Notes: generated from the letters alone by a model not told the origin. A stretch of 64,000 nucleotides of DNA from OLB6 sp964467455 (GCA_964467455.1 CAYXQJ010000005.1:62001-126000); one strand, 5' to 3'. Positions 1-8,445 are shown, counted from the first letter of the stretch. Program-made: numbers and translations.

Positions 1-373
1 GCGGTGGATCGACTCTGCGTGGCAATGAATCTGGGGCTTCCAACAGATAGTAGGCCACGATCGATCGCCACGTTGCGGAGTCGACCCGTGGTTTCACCGG
101 ATAAATGTCATGCTCTTGAAGATACCGTTGTGCAGCACCAGACTCCATCAACAAGGCACGGTCTTTCTTCGTTGCGTAGAGTCCGAGAAACGCCGCCATT
201 CTGGGAAGGACAATGTTCCAGGATGCCTTGTCGAGTTCTTGAGGTCTCGGAACCTGATGACACGTTCCGCACCATTGTCGAGCGAGGATCTCCCCGCTAT
301 TGGTAGGGGGCATGCCAGATACGGACACGACAGATCCAACGATCAAGGCGAAGTAGAACAGCCATGGCAACAT
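1..373 (-). CDS. Secreted c-type cytochrome-like protein, N-terminal part (runs off left edge)
   Basis: Reading the minus strand from ATG at 373 gives 124 open codons that continue past the window edge. The product starts MLPWLFYFALIVGSVVSV, a signal peptide or anchor, followed by a haem c motif CGTCH near residue 33, so it should act outside the cytoplasmic membrane. The rest (WNIVLPRM, then a block ending YYLLEAPDSLP) resembles the short haem-binding head of FG-GAP/VCBS-repeat proteins of Bacteroidota; that family link is from memory and uncertain. Only one CxxCH is visible and the C-terminus is missing. It is divergent from urocanase with an 86-base gap. The longer plus-strand reading frames over this stretch are judged to be shadows. 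Confidence 0.72.
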   Translation of the reverse strand, partial: MLPWLFYFALIVGSVVSVSGMPPTNSGEILARQWCGTCHQVPRPQELDKASWNIVLPRMAAFLGLYATKKDRALLMESGAAQRYLQEHDIYPVKPRVDSATWRSIVAYYLLEAPDSLPRRVDPP

Positions 374-459
374 TTCGGCAACTTACCGGTTGGATGTTAC
401 CTCGAAGTTATCTGCAGAAATTCGTCCCGTACTTCTCTCTCAAATCCCGAATTTTGAAG

Positions 460-2115
460 ATGAACCGAATCATCCGTGCCCCTCGTGGCACTCAGCTGCA
501 CTGCAAGAACTGGCAGATCGAAGCGGCGTACCGCATGATCCAAAACAACCTCGATCCGGAGAACGCCGAGAAGCCGGACCAGTTGATCGTCTATGGCGGG
601 TTGGGCAAGGCCGCTCGAAATTGGGAGAGCTTTGATGCGATCCTGCGCTGTCTGCGTGAGATGGATACCGATGAAACGTTGTTGGTCCAAAGCGGTAAAC
701 CGGTCGGTGTGGTCAAGACCCACGACATGGCACCCCGCGTGATCATTGCCAACTCCAACCTTGTACCCAAATGGGCAACGTGGGACGAGTTCCGTCGGCT
801 TGATGCACTGGGCCTGATGATGTACGGCCAGATGACGGCCGGCTCGTGGATCTATATCGGCACACAGGGTATCGTGCAAGGTACCTATGAGACCTTCGCC
901 GAATGTGCCCGTCAACATTTCGGTGGCACGCTGCATGGTAGATTCTTACTCACAGCAGGGTTAGGGGGCATGGGTGGCGCTCAACCACTTGCTGCAACCA
1001 TTGCCGGTGCTGCTGCACTCTGTATCGAGATCGATGAATCTCGTATCGACAAGCGCATCCACGATGGCTATTGCGATCGGAAGATGCACGACCTCGACGA
1101 AGCCCTTGGCGTGATCCGTGAATATCAACAGAAGCGTGAACCGATCTCCGTTGGCCTCGTGGGCAACGCAGCGGAGATCCTCCCCATCCTCGTGGAGCGC
1201 GGGATCACGCCGGATGTGGTCACCGACCAAACGTCGGCACACGACCCACTCAACGGCTATTATCCTGCCGGCCTGACAAAGGGTGAAGCGGACCGCTTGC
1301 GTGCTGAAGATCCTGACGACTATCTCCGCCGCGCCTATACAAGCATCGGTGCCCATGTCCGCGCCATGCTCACGTTTCAAGAGCGCGGTGCCGTGACGTT
1401 CGATTACGGCAACAACATCCGCGGTATCGCTCGTGACTTTGATGGCGTCAAGAACGCCTTCGACTTCCCGGGCTTCGTCCCCGCCTTCGTTCGTGAGCTC
1501 TTCTGCGACGGCAAAGGTCCATTCCGTTGGGTGGCTCTTTCTGGCGATCCACAGGATATCAAGGTCACGGATGACGCCATCATGGAGCTCTTTCCGAATG
1601 ACGACCATCTTCATATGTGGATCCGGGAAGCCCAAGAACACATTGGCTACCAGGGACTTCCTGCCCGGATCTGCTGGTTGGGCTACGGCGAACGCGCCAA
1701 GGCCGGCAAACTTTTCAATGATCTGGTCGCAAGCGGTAAGGTCAGCGCTCCCATCGTGATAGGTCGTGACCACCTCGACTGCGGTAGCGTTGCTTCACCG
1801 CATCGTGAAACCGAATCGATGAAAGATGGTTCTGATGCTATTGCCGACTGGGTCTATCTCAACTTTGCCCTCAACGCCATCGGTGGCGCTACATGGGTGA
1901 GTCTCCACCACGGCGGTGGCGTGGGTATGGGCCTGTCACTTCATGCCGGAATGGTCGTTGTTGCTGATGGAACCAAATTGGCAGAAGAAAAGTTGGCACG
2001 GGTGTTGACTTATGACCCACTAATGGGTATACTGCGTCATGCCGACGCAGGCTACGAACGAGCGATCCACAATACCAGGAAATTTGGCATAGAAATACCG
2101 CTACCTCTTGTATAA
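460..2115 (+). CDS. hutU: Urocanate hydratase (urocanase)
   Basis: Converts trans-urocanate plus water to imidazolonepropionate, step two of histidine degradation; cytosolic and NAD+-dependent. The 551-residue length from ATG 460 matches the family (about 555). Visible hallmarks are the N-terminal block RAPRGTQLHCKNW, the YGGLGKAARNW segment, the glycine-rich NAD site GLGGMGGAQPLA, the block DQTSAHDPLNGYYPAG, the active-site region ICWLGYGERAK and the C-terminal LHHGGGVGMGLSLHAGM. An upstream in-frame ATG at 364 would add 32 residues unlike the family and overlap the divergent cytochrome start, so I chose 460. No other hut gene is adjacent, but a formimidoylglutamase-like gene lies at 11.5 kb. 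The NAD loop uses the unusual codons TTA-GGG-GGC. Confidence 0.96.
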   Translation: MNRIIRAPRGTQLHCKNWQIEAAYRMIQNNLDPENAEKPDQLIVYGGLGKAARNWESFDAILRCLREMDTDETLLVQSGKPVGVVKTHDMAPRVIIANSNLVPKWATWDEFRRLDALGLMMYGQMTAGSWIYIGTQGIVQGTYETFAECARQHFGGTLHGRFLLTAGLGGMGGAQPLAATIAGAAALCIEIDESRIDKRIHDGYCDRKMHDLDEALGVIREYQQKREPISVGLVGNAAEILPILVERGITPDVVTDQTSAHDPLNGYYPAGLTKGEADRLRAEDPDDYLRRAYTSIGAHVRAMLTFQERGAVTFDYGNNIRGIARDFDGVKNAFDFPGFVPAFVRELFCDGKGPFRWVALSGDPQDIKVTDDAIMELFPNDDHLHMWIREAQEHIGYQGLPARICWLGYGERAKAGKLFNDLVASGKVSAPIVIGRDHLDCGSVASPHRETESMKDGSDAIADWVYLNFALNAIGGATWVSLHHGGGVGMGLSLHAGMVVVADGTKLAEEKLARVLTYDPLMGILRHADAGYERAIHNTRKFGIEIPLPLV

Positions 2116-2225
2116 CTGATCTACAACCAACTTCGGACAAAATGGCATAACTGCTACGCCAAAATGACATTCGAAACTGACGTTTCGGCTGTTTTTGCCA
2201 CATATCACCAGTAGCAGGAGTTGCC

Positions 2226-2879
2226 ATGAGAGCACGGGAGTTCCGTCGGAAGACGGGTCTAGCGCCAGTCCACGGTTGGTCTAACGATCAACAGTACTCA
2301 CATTCACAAGGTAGTGATGCCATGGATCTCGCCCTCCAGATCGAACAGCTCTTTAGGACCGATCGGAAGAAGTATTTAGGCTTCATCCGGCAGCGCGTAC
2401 GCAGTCAAGAGGAGGCTGAAGACATTCTCCAGGACGTGTTCACAAATGTCCTGGCCGCCTCCAAAGACGTCAACAAGCCCATCGACAACCTGGCCTCCTG
2501 GGTCTTCACCTCTGTCCGGAACCGGATCATCGACAGTTACCGCAAGAAAAAGGCGGACAACTTTGCCGATCTGGGTACCAAGGAACAGCATGACGACGGC
2601 ATGGACTATGTTGAGCGCTTCTTGGGTGATTTCTCCTACAGCCCGGAGCAAGACCTGGTTCGCAAGACCATCTGGGAAGCTGTGATCGAAGGTCTCGAAG
2701 AGATCCCGGTCGAGCAAAAGTGGGTCTTTGTCAAAAATGAATTCGAAGGTGTTTCGTTTAGAGAGATGTCTGAAGAGACAGGGGTAAACATCAATACCCT
2801 TTTGGCTCGGAAGCGATACGCCGTGTTGTACCTCCGCAAGAAACTGCAAGAGATGTACGACACGATCAACGAGAACTAG
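2226..2879 (+). CDS. ECF-type RNA polymerase sigma factor
   Basis: A sigma-70 family protein with only regions 2 and 4, typical of ECF factors. Region 2 is seen in the block ending RSQEEAEDILQDVFTNVLAA and continues through WVFTSVRNRIIDSYRKKK. Region 4 is the C-terminal helix-turn-helix around FEGVSFREMSEETGVNINTLLARKR. ATG 2226 has a good Shine-Dalgarno (AGGAG, six bases upstream) but gives a 32-residue N-terminal extension not expected for the family; ATG 2322 (MDLALQIEQLF) would be the family-like start. A small membrane protein follows 14 bases later and could be a partner. Target promoters are unknown. Confidence 0.88.
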   Translation: MRAREFRRKTGLAPVHGWSNDQQYSHSQGSDAMDLALQIEQLFRTDRKKYLGFIRQRVRSQEEAEDILQDVFTNVLAASKDVNKPIDNLASWVFTSVRNRIIDSYRKKKADNFADLGTKEQHDDGMDYVERFLGDFSYSPEQDLVRKTIWEAVIEGLEEIPVEQKWVFVKNEFEGVSFREMSEETGVNINTLLARKRYAVLYLRKKLQEMYDTINEN

Positions 2880-2893
2880 CAACTCCCCCTCAC

Positions 2894-3244
2894 ATGTCGC
2901 ATTGGACGACGACAACAGCCCGCACGATGATCTATTTCTGCTGCATCGGCGGGCTGTTGGTCTTAAATAGCCTGGTCGTTGTCGTCCTCTGGAATCAAGT
3001 CTTCCGAGAGTCCGGTTCGTCCTCCCCGGAACTCTCGTTTCTGGAGGGGGCGGGCATCACCGCCTTCGCCTACGTGATCATCTTTTCGATCAAATACGGC
3101 GTTCAAAGTGCCGCTGCCCGGGCATCACAACCTCAGCGAACACCGTCTGAGCGCTTTGCCCACCTCACTCCCGAACAACGTTCGGCCCTTAAGACGGAAC
3201 TCGTGCAATCCTGCGGTTGCAAAGAGACTGACTCCAAGTGTTAG
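2894..3244 (+). CDS. Small two-TM membrane protein downstream of ECF sigma factor
   Basis: A 116-residue protein I do not recognise as a family. It has two hydrophobic segments, roughly residues 12-34 (YFCCIGGLLVLNSLVVVVLW) and 52-67, then a soluble tail of about 45 residues containing HLTPEQRSALKTEL and a Cys-rich end, SCGCKETDSKC. It starts 14 bases after the sigma factor stop, so co-transcription is likely. Position and topology suggest a membrane-bound regulator of that sigma factor, but no anti-sigma domain can be recognised. The terminal Cys cluster could bind metal or sense redox state; this is inference. Confidence 0.6.
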   Translation: MSHWTTTTARTMIYFCCIGGLLVLNSLVVVVLWNQVFRESGSSSPELSFLEGAGITAFAYVIIFSIKYGVQSAAARASQPQRTPSERFAHLTPEQRSALKTELVQSCGCKETDSKC

Positions 3245-3288
3245 ATTGAGCAAATCATTGCTCGTTCAGATCACACAGGAGGTTGGTT

Positions 3289-3702
3289 GTGAGCATCGTT
3301 TCTGAGTTCAAAGAATTTGCCGCAAAAGGCAACGTCGTCGATCTCGCCGTCGGTGTCGTCATCGGTGGCGCTTTTGGCAAGATCGTCGGGTCCTTTGTCA
3401 ACGACGTCCTCATGCCTCCCATCGGCATCTTGTTAGGGGGCATGGATTTCAAATCCATCTCGCTCACGTTGAAAGCCGCTGTCATGGAGGGCGACAAGGT
3501 CCTCACGCCGGCCGTGACCATGAACGTGGGCAATTTCATTCAAACGGTCGTCGACTTTCTCATCATCGCCTTTGCCATCTTCATCATGGTAAAGGGGATC
3601 AACAAGATGAAACGCAAACAAGAGGAAGCGCCTGCTGCGCCGCCTGAGCCATCCGACGAGGTCAAGCTTCTGACCGAGATCCGCGATTCGCTTCGGAAGT
3701 AA
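3289..3702 (+). CDS. mscL: Large-conductance mechanosensitive channel MscL
   Basis: Inner-membrane pore that opens under membrane tension and releases osmolytes during hypo-osmotic shock. The N-terminal block FKEFAAKGNVVDLAVGVVIGGAFG is the diagnostic MscL helix and TM1 pore lining. A periplasmic loop, TM2 (VVDFLIIAFAIFIMVKGIN) and a charged C-terminal helix follow; 137 residues is normal. GTG at 3289 is chosen because AGGAGG lies six bases upstream; the earlier TTG at 3283 would touch the Shine-Dalgarno. The last 41 bases overlap the 3' end of the convergent methyltransferase gene. It is separated from the sigma-factor pair by 44 bases. Confidence 0.96.
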   Translation: MSIVSEFKEFAAKGNVVDLAVGVVIGGAFGKIVGSFVNDVLMPPIGILLGGMDFKSISLTLKAAVMEGDKVLTPAVTMNVGNFIQTVVDFLIIAFAIFIMVKGINKMKRKQEEAPAAPPEPSDEVKLLTEIRDSLRK

Positions 3703-4927
3703 CGCGTCGCGCATAGATCGTAAGATGTTGGTCACCCCGGCGAGTGATGATGATCACGCCGGGGTGATCTGTTTTCGGGAAATCGATCTTTCGCCGCAAT
3801 TCTTCAGGGTCCTTGTCCCACCCTCGTTTTTTGATCTCCGTCCGTGCATTGAAGCCAAATTCAACAACGCGTTCACGGATCCTGCGTTCAGAGATTCCGG
3901 TGTCGATTCGCACGATCTCGAACACCTCATACCATGGTGATGGCGGTGGCTGCTTGCCCCCTATCCCATATGCGATCTTGGGATCGATGGCAACAACGCC
4001 GGCGTTGCGAAAGACGGTATCTACCAGGCCGGCGGCGATGGCGGTGTTGTGCGGCTCTATCAAGAAGACTTCGTGGAGGTCTTCGAGAAGGACTTCGTGT
4101 AGGTCGCCTTGTAGGACTTCGTGGAGGTCTTCGAGTAGGACTTCGTGGAGGTCTGCTAAGTAGGCGGAGCGGTGAAGTTTGGAGGTGTTGATCCAGAGGA
4201 TGCGTTCTCGGCATTCGCGGCCGAAGCCGATGTACTCACTGCTGCAGGTAGTGTCAATGGTGTCCGGGATCATGTCACCGGGACCGACTTTGATCCCGGT
4301 GGTCAGTGGCGTTGGACTGCTGGACACCCACAACAGGATCTCTTCGAGGGAGGGGCTGTAGTGGGTCGCACGGTGTGTGCGCGCGCCGGTGGACGTGCGA
4401 CGTGAAGGATCTGCCCAGACGCCATCCACATCTGGTGGCAAGATCGTCTCGGGTGTCCATGCGCGATCGACAACGGTGACGTTGTCAATTCCTGCGGAAC
4501 TGAGGTTCAACCGCGTGATCAGAGCGGTCAACGGGTCGGCTTCGTACGTGGTCACCTTCTGCACTACTTGGGCCAAGGCCTGGGCGTCGAGGCCCGCACC
4601 GGTGCAGATCTCAACAACGTGTTGCTTGCCGACAAACATTGAAGCATGATAGGCGGCGATACGCGGATGAGTGGCTTGTTCTGCCATCCGAGGTGTGAAG
4701 AACCACCCATGACGTCCCTTCCCCAATCGTTGAGCTTGCAGGGTTCCCAATGCCAGGTCAATGACCGTTGACCGCAGATACTGTCGATCGCCTAACTGTG
4801 TCGTGACACGCTTCGTAAGTGCGGGCGTGACGGCACCAGCTTCTTCGATCTGTTGCATCATCCACACGATCAGCAGTCGGCAATGCTCAAGGTCGGCTAC
4901 AAGATGGTCGCTGTTAGGGGACGTCAC
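3662..4927 (-). CDS. Class I SAM-dependent methyltransferase with THUMP-like C-terminus (PG_1098 type)
   Basis: 421 residues from GTG 4927. The middle has a Rossmann SAM site (VVEICTGAGLDAQALAQ, then YEADPLTALITRLN) and an acidic/aromatic block GVWADPSRR typical of RNA/DNA methyltransferase relatives. The C-terminal part (RRIRERVVEFGFNARTEIKKRG) matches the THUMP-like domain of Bacteroidota PG_1098 proteins, so an RNA substrate is plausible but unproven. A 24-bp tandem repeat at 4067-4162 inserts about four copies of DLHEVLLE between the methyltransferase and THUMP-like parts. The gene is divergent from pckA (35-base gap) and convergent with mscL. Confidence 0.85.
   Translation of the reverse strand: MTSPNSDHLVADLEHCRLLIVWMMQQIEEAGAVTPALTKRVTTQLGDRQYLRSTVIDLALGTLQAQRLGKGRHGWFFTPRMAEQATHPRIAAYHASMFVGKQHVVEICTGAGLDAQALAQVVQKVTTYEADPLTALITRLNLSSAGIDNVTVVDRAWTPETILPPDVDGVWADPSRRTSTGARTHRATHYSPSLEEILLWVSSSPTPLTTGIKVGPGDMIPDTIDTTCSSEYIGFGRECRERILWINTSKLHRSAYLADLHEVLLEDLHEVLQGDLHEVLLEDLHEVFLIEPHNTAIAAGLVDTVFRNAGVVAIDPKIAYGIGGKQPPPSPWYEVFEIVRIDTGISERRIRERVVEFGFNARTEIKKRGWDKDPEELRRKIDFPKTDHPGVIIITRRGDQHLTIYARRVTSEANRGSRSEA
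4067..4162 (-). repeat. In-frame 24-bp tandem repeat (four units) in methyltransferase gene
   Basis: Four head-to-tail units of 24 bp begin at 4067, 4091, 4115 and 4139 on the plus strand, each starting GACTTCGTG. Read on the minus strand they encode near-identical octapeptides (DLHEVLLE, DLHEVLQG, DLHEVLLE, DLHEVFLI region). Because 24 is a multiple of three, copy-number change would lengthen or shorten the linker without breaking the frame. Confidence 0.9.
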
Positions 4928-4962
4928 CGAAAAGCCCGATATTTGTGGTCTAAATCAATACC

Positions 4963-6546
4963 ATGAGTACAAATATGGACGCCATTCGCGCATCCCTTGA
5001 AGGCCAAGGACTGCACAACCTTGGTGAGATCAATTATAATCTGACGACGCCGGAGCTTTATGAGCATGCGTTGCTCTTTGATGAGGGCATTCTAACGGAA
5101 CACGGTGCGTTGGCTGTGAACTCTGTGCCGTACACCGGACGTCGCGCAAACGACAAGTTCGTTGTTGAAGAGGTGGAAAGCAAGGGAGATGTGTGGTGGG
5201 GCAAGGTCAACAAATCCTTCTCCGAAGATAAGTTCAACGCCCTCAAGAAGCGTGTTTATGCCTACCTGCAAGGACGCGACGTTTACGTGCAGGACCTCGT
5301 TGCAGGATCGGATGACAAGTTGTCATTGAATGTGCGGTTCGTTCAGGAGTACGCTTATCATTCGCTGTTCGTCAAGAACATGTTCATCGAGCCGACCGAA
5401 CAGCAGCTGGAGAATTTCATTCCCGGCTTCACGGTCATCACCGTGCCGGAGTTCAAGTCGATCCCGGAAGTCGATGGCACACTCTCCGAAGTGTTCATCA
5501 TTCTGAGCTTCTCACAGAAACTGGTCCTCATTGGCGGCACATCGTATGCCGGTGAAAACAAGAAGGCGATCTTCACTGTTCTCAACTACCTTATGCCCAA
5601 GGTTGGCGTGATGAGCATGCATTGCTCTGCCAACATCGGCAAAGAAGGTGATACGGCCCTCTTCTTTGGCCTTTCCGGTACGGGTAAGACCACGTTGTCA
5701 ACCGATCCGGAGCGTGCCTTGATCGGTGATGATGAACATGGCTGGAGTGATGACGGCGTCTTCAACTATGAAGGGGGCTGTTACGCTAAGGTCATCAACC
5801 TGAGCGCAGAAGCAGAGCCGATCATCTACGGCCTGACACAACAGTTCGGAACGATCCTCGAGAATGTCGACATCAATGACGAGACTCGCGTTGTTGATCT
5901 TGACTCACAGCTGCATACCGAGAATACACGCGCCTCGTACAGCCGCGAGCGCATTCCGAACATTGCACCCGGCAATCGCGGTGGACATCCCCAGAACATC
6001 GTCTTCCTCACGGCAGATGCATTCGGCGTGATGCCGCCGATCGCTCGCTTGTCACCTGAGCAGGCAATGTTCCACTTCTTGAGCGGCTATACTGCCAAGG
6101 TTGCTGGAACGGAAGCCGGCGTCAAGGAACCGTCAGCGACGTTCTCCACCTGCTTTGGTGCGCCGTTCATGGTCCATCACCCGGGCGTCTACGCGAATCT
6201 GTTGCGCGACAAGATCAAGCAACATGGTTCACGCGTCTGGTTGGTGAACACGGGTTGGAGCGGTGGTCCGTATGGCGTTGGTTCGCGCATGAGCATCAAG
6301 CACACACGTGCGATGCTGCGTGCCGCGCTCAACGGCGATCTTGACAACGTAGAGTTTGTGAAGGATTCGTTCTTCAACCTCGACATTCCAACGTCGTGCC
6401 CGCATGTTCCGTCAGAGGTCCTCAACCCGCGCAACACCTGGTCCGACAAGGATGCATACGACAAGCAGGCTGCTCACCTCGTTGAACTGTTCAACGAGAA
6501 CTTCAAGCAGTTCGCTGATGGCGTGGATGCGTCAGTTAAAATGTAG
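4963..6546 (+). CDS. pckA: Phosphoenolpyruvate carboxykinase (ATP)
   Basis: Catalyses oxaloacetate + ATP to phosphoenolpyruvate + CO2 + ADP, the entry step of gluconeogenesis; cytosolic. The 527-residue length fits the ATP-type family. Diagnostic segments are the substrate/metal block MHCSANIGKEGDTALFFGLS, the kinase P-loop GLSGTGKTTLS, the metal site LIGDDEHGWSDDGVFNYEGGCYAK, and RIPNIAPGNRGGHPQN with FSTCFGAPFMVHHPGVYA. The start has MSTNMDAI; MDAI is a possible alternative four codons later. It is followed by an octamer repeat and a rho-independent terminator. Its presence together with hutU suggests growth on amino acids (inference). Confidence 0.98.
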   Translation: MSTNMDAIRASLEGQGLHNLGEINYNLTTPELYEHALLFDEGILTEHGALAVNSVPYTGRRANDKFVVEEVESKGDVWWGKVNKSFSEDKFNALKKRVYAYLQGRDVYVQDLVAGSDDKLSLNVRFVQEYAYHSLFVKNMFIEPTEQQLENFIPGFTVITVPEFKSIPEVDGTLSEVFIILSFSQKLVLIGGTSYAGENKKAIFTVLNYLMPKVGVMSMHCSANIGKEGDTALFFGLSGTGKTTLSTDPERALIGDDEHGWSDDGVFNYEGGCYAKVINLSAEAEPIIYGLTQQFGTILENVDINDETRVVDLDSQLHTENTRASYSRERIPNIAPGNRGGHPQNIVFLTADAFGVMPPIARLSPEQAMFHFLSGYTAKVAGTEAGVKEPSATFSTCFGAPFMVHHPGVYANLLRDKIKQHGSRVWLVNTGWSGGPYGVGSRMSIKHTRAMLRAALNGDLDNVEFVKDSFFNLDIPTSCPHVPSEVLNPRNTWSDKDAYDKQAAHLVELFNENFKQFADGVDASVKM

Positions 6547-6571
6547 TCAGCTAGATAGCTAGATAGCTAGA
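6547..6571 (+). repeat. 8-bp tandem repeat (TAGCTAGA family) after pckA
   Basis: About three copies of the octamer AGCTAGAT directly follow the pckA stop and abut the terminator stem. The same octamer family, in the opposite orientation, occurs at 23371-23411. Confidence 0.85.
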
Positions 6572-6604
6572 GGGGTGTTGCGAAAGTGACACCCTTATTT
6601 TTTT
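6572..6604 (+). terminator. Rho-independent terminator of pckA
   Basis: GGGTGT (6573-6578) pairs with ACACCC (6589-6594) over a ten-base loop and is followed by TTATTTTTTTT. The T-run doubles as the stop and terminal Lys codons of the convergent gene ending at 6595. Confidence 0.75.
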
Positions 6605-7512
6605 CTGCGCCACGGTTGTTGTGTGATCGTGATGCGCGTTGACCCCGGATCGCCGAAACCTTCGGTCACGAACTCTTGCGTGACGGGATACGAGGCATGC
6701 CAGCGGTTGTCATATTCCATCTTGCGGCGTGTTGAGATCGAACGTTCACCGATCATGCTCGTCACGGTCCATGTGTAGGCCGAGATAGCACGCAGCGTGT
6801 CCGCATCACGTTCGATCTCCCATAGGTCGGTGGTCGTCGACGTACTGGTCTGTGTCACTTCTTTACCCGGACTACCATCGGCATTCGTCGAGATCGACGT
6901 CGTCGTACTTTCCGAGGTCTTGCGAAACTCCACACGGTTGTCACGAGTGCGGATCACCGAGTCCGGTACTTCAGGTCGGACCTGGATCCAAAAACGTTCC
7001 AAGTTCGAAGCTGTGAACTGGAGAAATTGCTCTTTTGTCGGTTGCTCTTCACGCCCCTTATACATCACGCGATAGTAGGGGATGACGCTATCTGGTTCTG
7101 ATCCGATCAGGCGGCCCGTTACGGCATGCAGGACCACATTTGCAGCGCCATGTTCGAATGGGTTCGGCGTGTAGTTGAACGGTTGTTGCGCGCTGCCTCC
7201 GGCTTCGTTTGATTTGCTCTTCAGGTAGGCCCAAAGCTCTTTATCGAGTTTCTTGTCGTGCGACTCAACAAACCGCCCCCTCACAAGTGAATCCGAGACG
7301 ACATCTGTGATGGTCAACACGTACTTACTCTCCCGCACTTCCATTCCCGCCATGAAGCGAAGGACACGTTCCACCTTGAATGTCCATTCAAGTGTGTCTC
7401 CTACGCGCAACGTATCTCGGTCGAGGTTCTGCGCAGGCACAACACTAGGTTGAGCGGTCAAGCTGGATACAAGGATGAGAGCACAAAGCAGAATTTCGGT
7501 GATACGGATCAT
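6595..7512 (-). CDS. Secreted protein of unknown function
   Basis: 305 residues with a clear signal peptide (ITEILLCALILVSSLTAQ) and no family I recognise. The mature part is rich in charged and Ser/Thr residues, with a low-complexity stretch near residue 205 (SESTTTSISTNADG, later TQTSTSTTTD). It probably lies in the periplasm or outer envelope. It is the last of four same-strand genes after EttA (gaps 2, 25 and 45 bases), so it may be the tail of that transcript. Its C-terminal KK and stop codon fall in the T-run of the pckA terminator. Confidence 0.7.
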   Translation of the reverse strand: MIRITEILLCALILVSSLTAQPSVVPAQNLDRDTLRVGDTLEWTFKVERVLRFMAGMEVRESKYVLTITDVVSDSLVRGRFVESHDKKLDKELWAYLKSKSNEAGGSAQQPFNYTPNPFEHGAANVVLHAVTGRLIGSEPDSVIPYYRVMYKGREEQPTKEQFLQFTASNLERFWIQVRPEVPDSVIRTRDNRVEFRKTSESTTTSISTNADGSPGKEVTQTSTSTTTDLWEIERDADTLRAISAYTWTVTSMIGERSISTRRKMEYDNRWHASYPVTQEFVTEGFGDPGSTRITITQQPWRRKK

Positions 7513-7557
7513 CGTGTCGGTGTTGGGTTACGTGAATGAGATCGGCTACGTCGCCGA

Positions 7558-7809
7558 TCACTCGTCGAGGTCTTCGATATCGTCGAGACCATCTAGGCCG
7601 CTGAGTTCATCGTCCATGAATTCATCCGACTCAAAGGATGCAGCTTCCATGATCTCTGTTGCTTCGTCAAGGTCGTCTTCGAAGACCATCACGTTGCACT
7701 CATCGCTGCCTTCCACTTGGTCGACACGATGATCAATGCCGGCGGCCTTAAGGCGGGAAGCAAGCAACTGCGCTTCCATTTCGTTGGTGAAGGATGCAAG
7801 ATGGATCAT
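7558..7809 (-). CDS. DUF2007-type putative signal-transducing protein
   Basis: An 83-residue cytosolic protein. The N-terminus (MIHLASFTNEMEAQLLASRLKAAGI) matches the beta-alpha-beta fold of the DUF2007 family, sometimes called putative signal-transducing protein, and residues 41-45 (MVFED) fit the family's second strand. The last 35 residues are an acidic tail full of Asp and Glu (DDELSGLDGLDDIEDLDE). The molecular role is not known. It lies 25 bases downstream of the secreted protein at 7835 in the same orientation. Confidence 0.78.
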   Translation of the reverse strand: MIHLASFTNEMEAQLLASRLKAAGIDHRVDQVEGSDECNVMVFEDDLDEATEIMEAASFESDEFMDDELSGLDGLDDIEDLDE

Positions 7810-7834
7810 GGCGGTCTCCGATCGAAAAGGTGTT

Positions 7835-8443
7835 CTACTTTTTCTTGTTCTTGTCTTGCTGTGTTGCCACGTCTGAGATCATGTCGAACGTCTGCTTTTG
7901 ATGCGCTTCCTTGACACGTGACTTGATGTTCTTGAAACACCACACGATCACCGTGTGATCATTGACCAAGAACTGTTCAACCGCTTTCGATGTATTCGGG
8001 TCAGGGGGCGTTGCAGTATTGAAGAACAACTTTGACAACTGCTCCTTTGCATCCTTTGGCAACACGTTCTTGTATTCAAAATACAAGATAAGGCCATCAC
8101 CATCTTTACCCTTGAAGGCCTGAAATGCCTGACGCGATGGCGTCCCGAATGACGGGAGTGTTTTTGCCGGATCGTTGTAGAGTTTCTCTGCCACTTTGGA
8201 CGAACTTTTGAACACGGTCGAAAGGGAATTTCCCTTCGGAATGGAGCTCTCGATCAGCGGCAGTCGTTCCCACGGTAGCAGGATCGTGCGCGTTAGACCG
8301 TAGAAGTTGAACGTCTGATGCACCGATTCGACCTTTGTATTGTAGCCCGGCGGTGCCTGAAAATTCGGGATGTTACTCTGCTGGGCATCTGCCACCACAG
8401 CGAGGAGAAGTAAAAGTCCAAGTGTTAGGGATCTCGTGTACAT
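7835..8443 (-). CDS. Secreted protein of unknown function
   Basis: 202 residues from ATG 8443 (MYTRSLTLGLLLLLAVVADAQQ), a typical signal peptide. The body has no motif I recognise; the end is Lys-rich (QQDKNKKK). A TTG two codons upstream (8449) would overlap the EttA stop, but ATG 8443 lies two bases after that stop with GGAG upstream and is preferred. The gene is tightly linked to ettA, so co-expression is likely; a functional link is not evident. Confidence 0.7.
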   Translation of the reverse strand: MYTRSLTLGLLLLLAVVADAQQSNIPNFQAPPGYNTKVESVHQTFNFYGLTRTILLPWERLPLIESSIPKGNSLSTVFKSSSKVAEKLYNDPAKTLPSFGTPSRQAFQAFKGKDGDGLILYFEYKNVLPKDAKEQLSKLFFNTATPPDPNTSKAVEQFLVNDHTVIVWCFKNIKSRVKEAHQKQTFDMISDVATQQDKNKKK

Positions 8444-8445
8444 GA

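Noticed and set aside
4..306. Plus-strand frame at the left edge
   Set aside because: The opposite strand encodes a signal peptide and CGTCH haem motif, a much better coding candidate.
364..459. Extended urocanase start at 364
   Set aside because: The extra 32 residues do not look like the family and overlap the divergent gene start; 460 gives normal length.
2116..2225. Repeated AAAATG(G/A)CA words upstream of the ECF gene as sigma-54 or ECF promoter
   Set aside because: Spacing does not fit the sigma-54 GG/GC elements and no twin site was found to support an ECF self-promoter.
3927..4214. Arg/Ser/Pro-rich frame on the minus strand and mirror frames on the plus strand
   Set aside because: Shadow of the 24-bp repeat within the methyltransferase gene.
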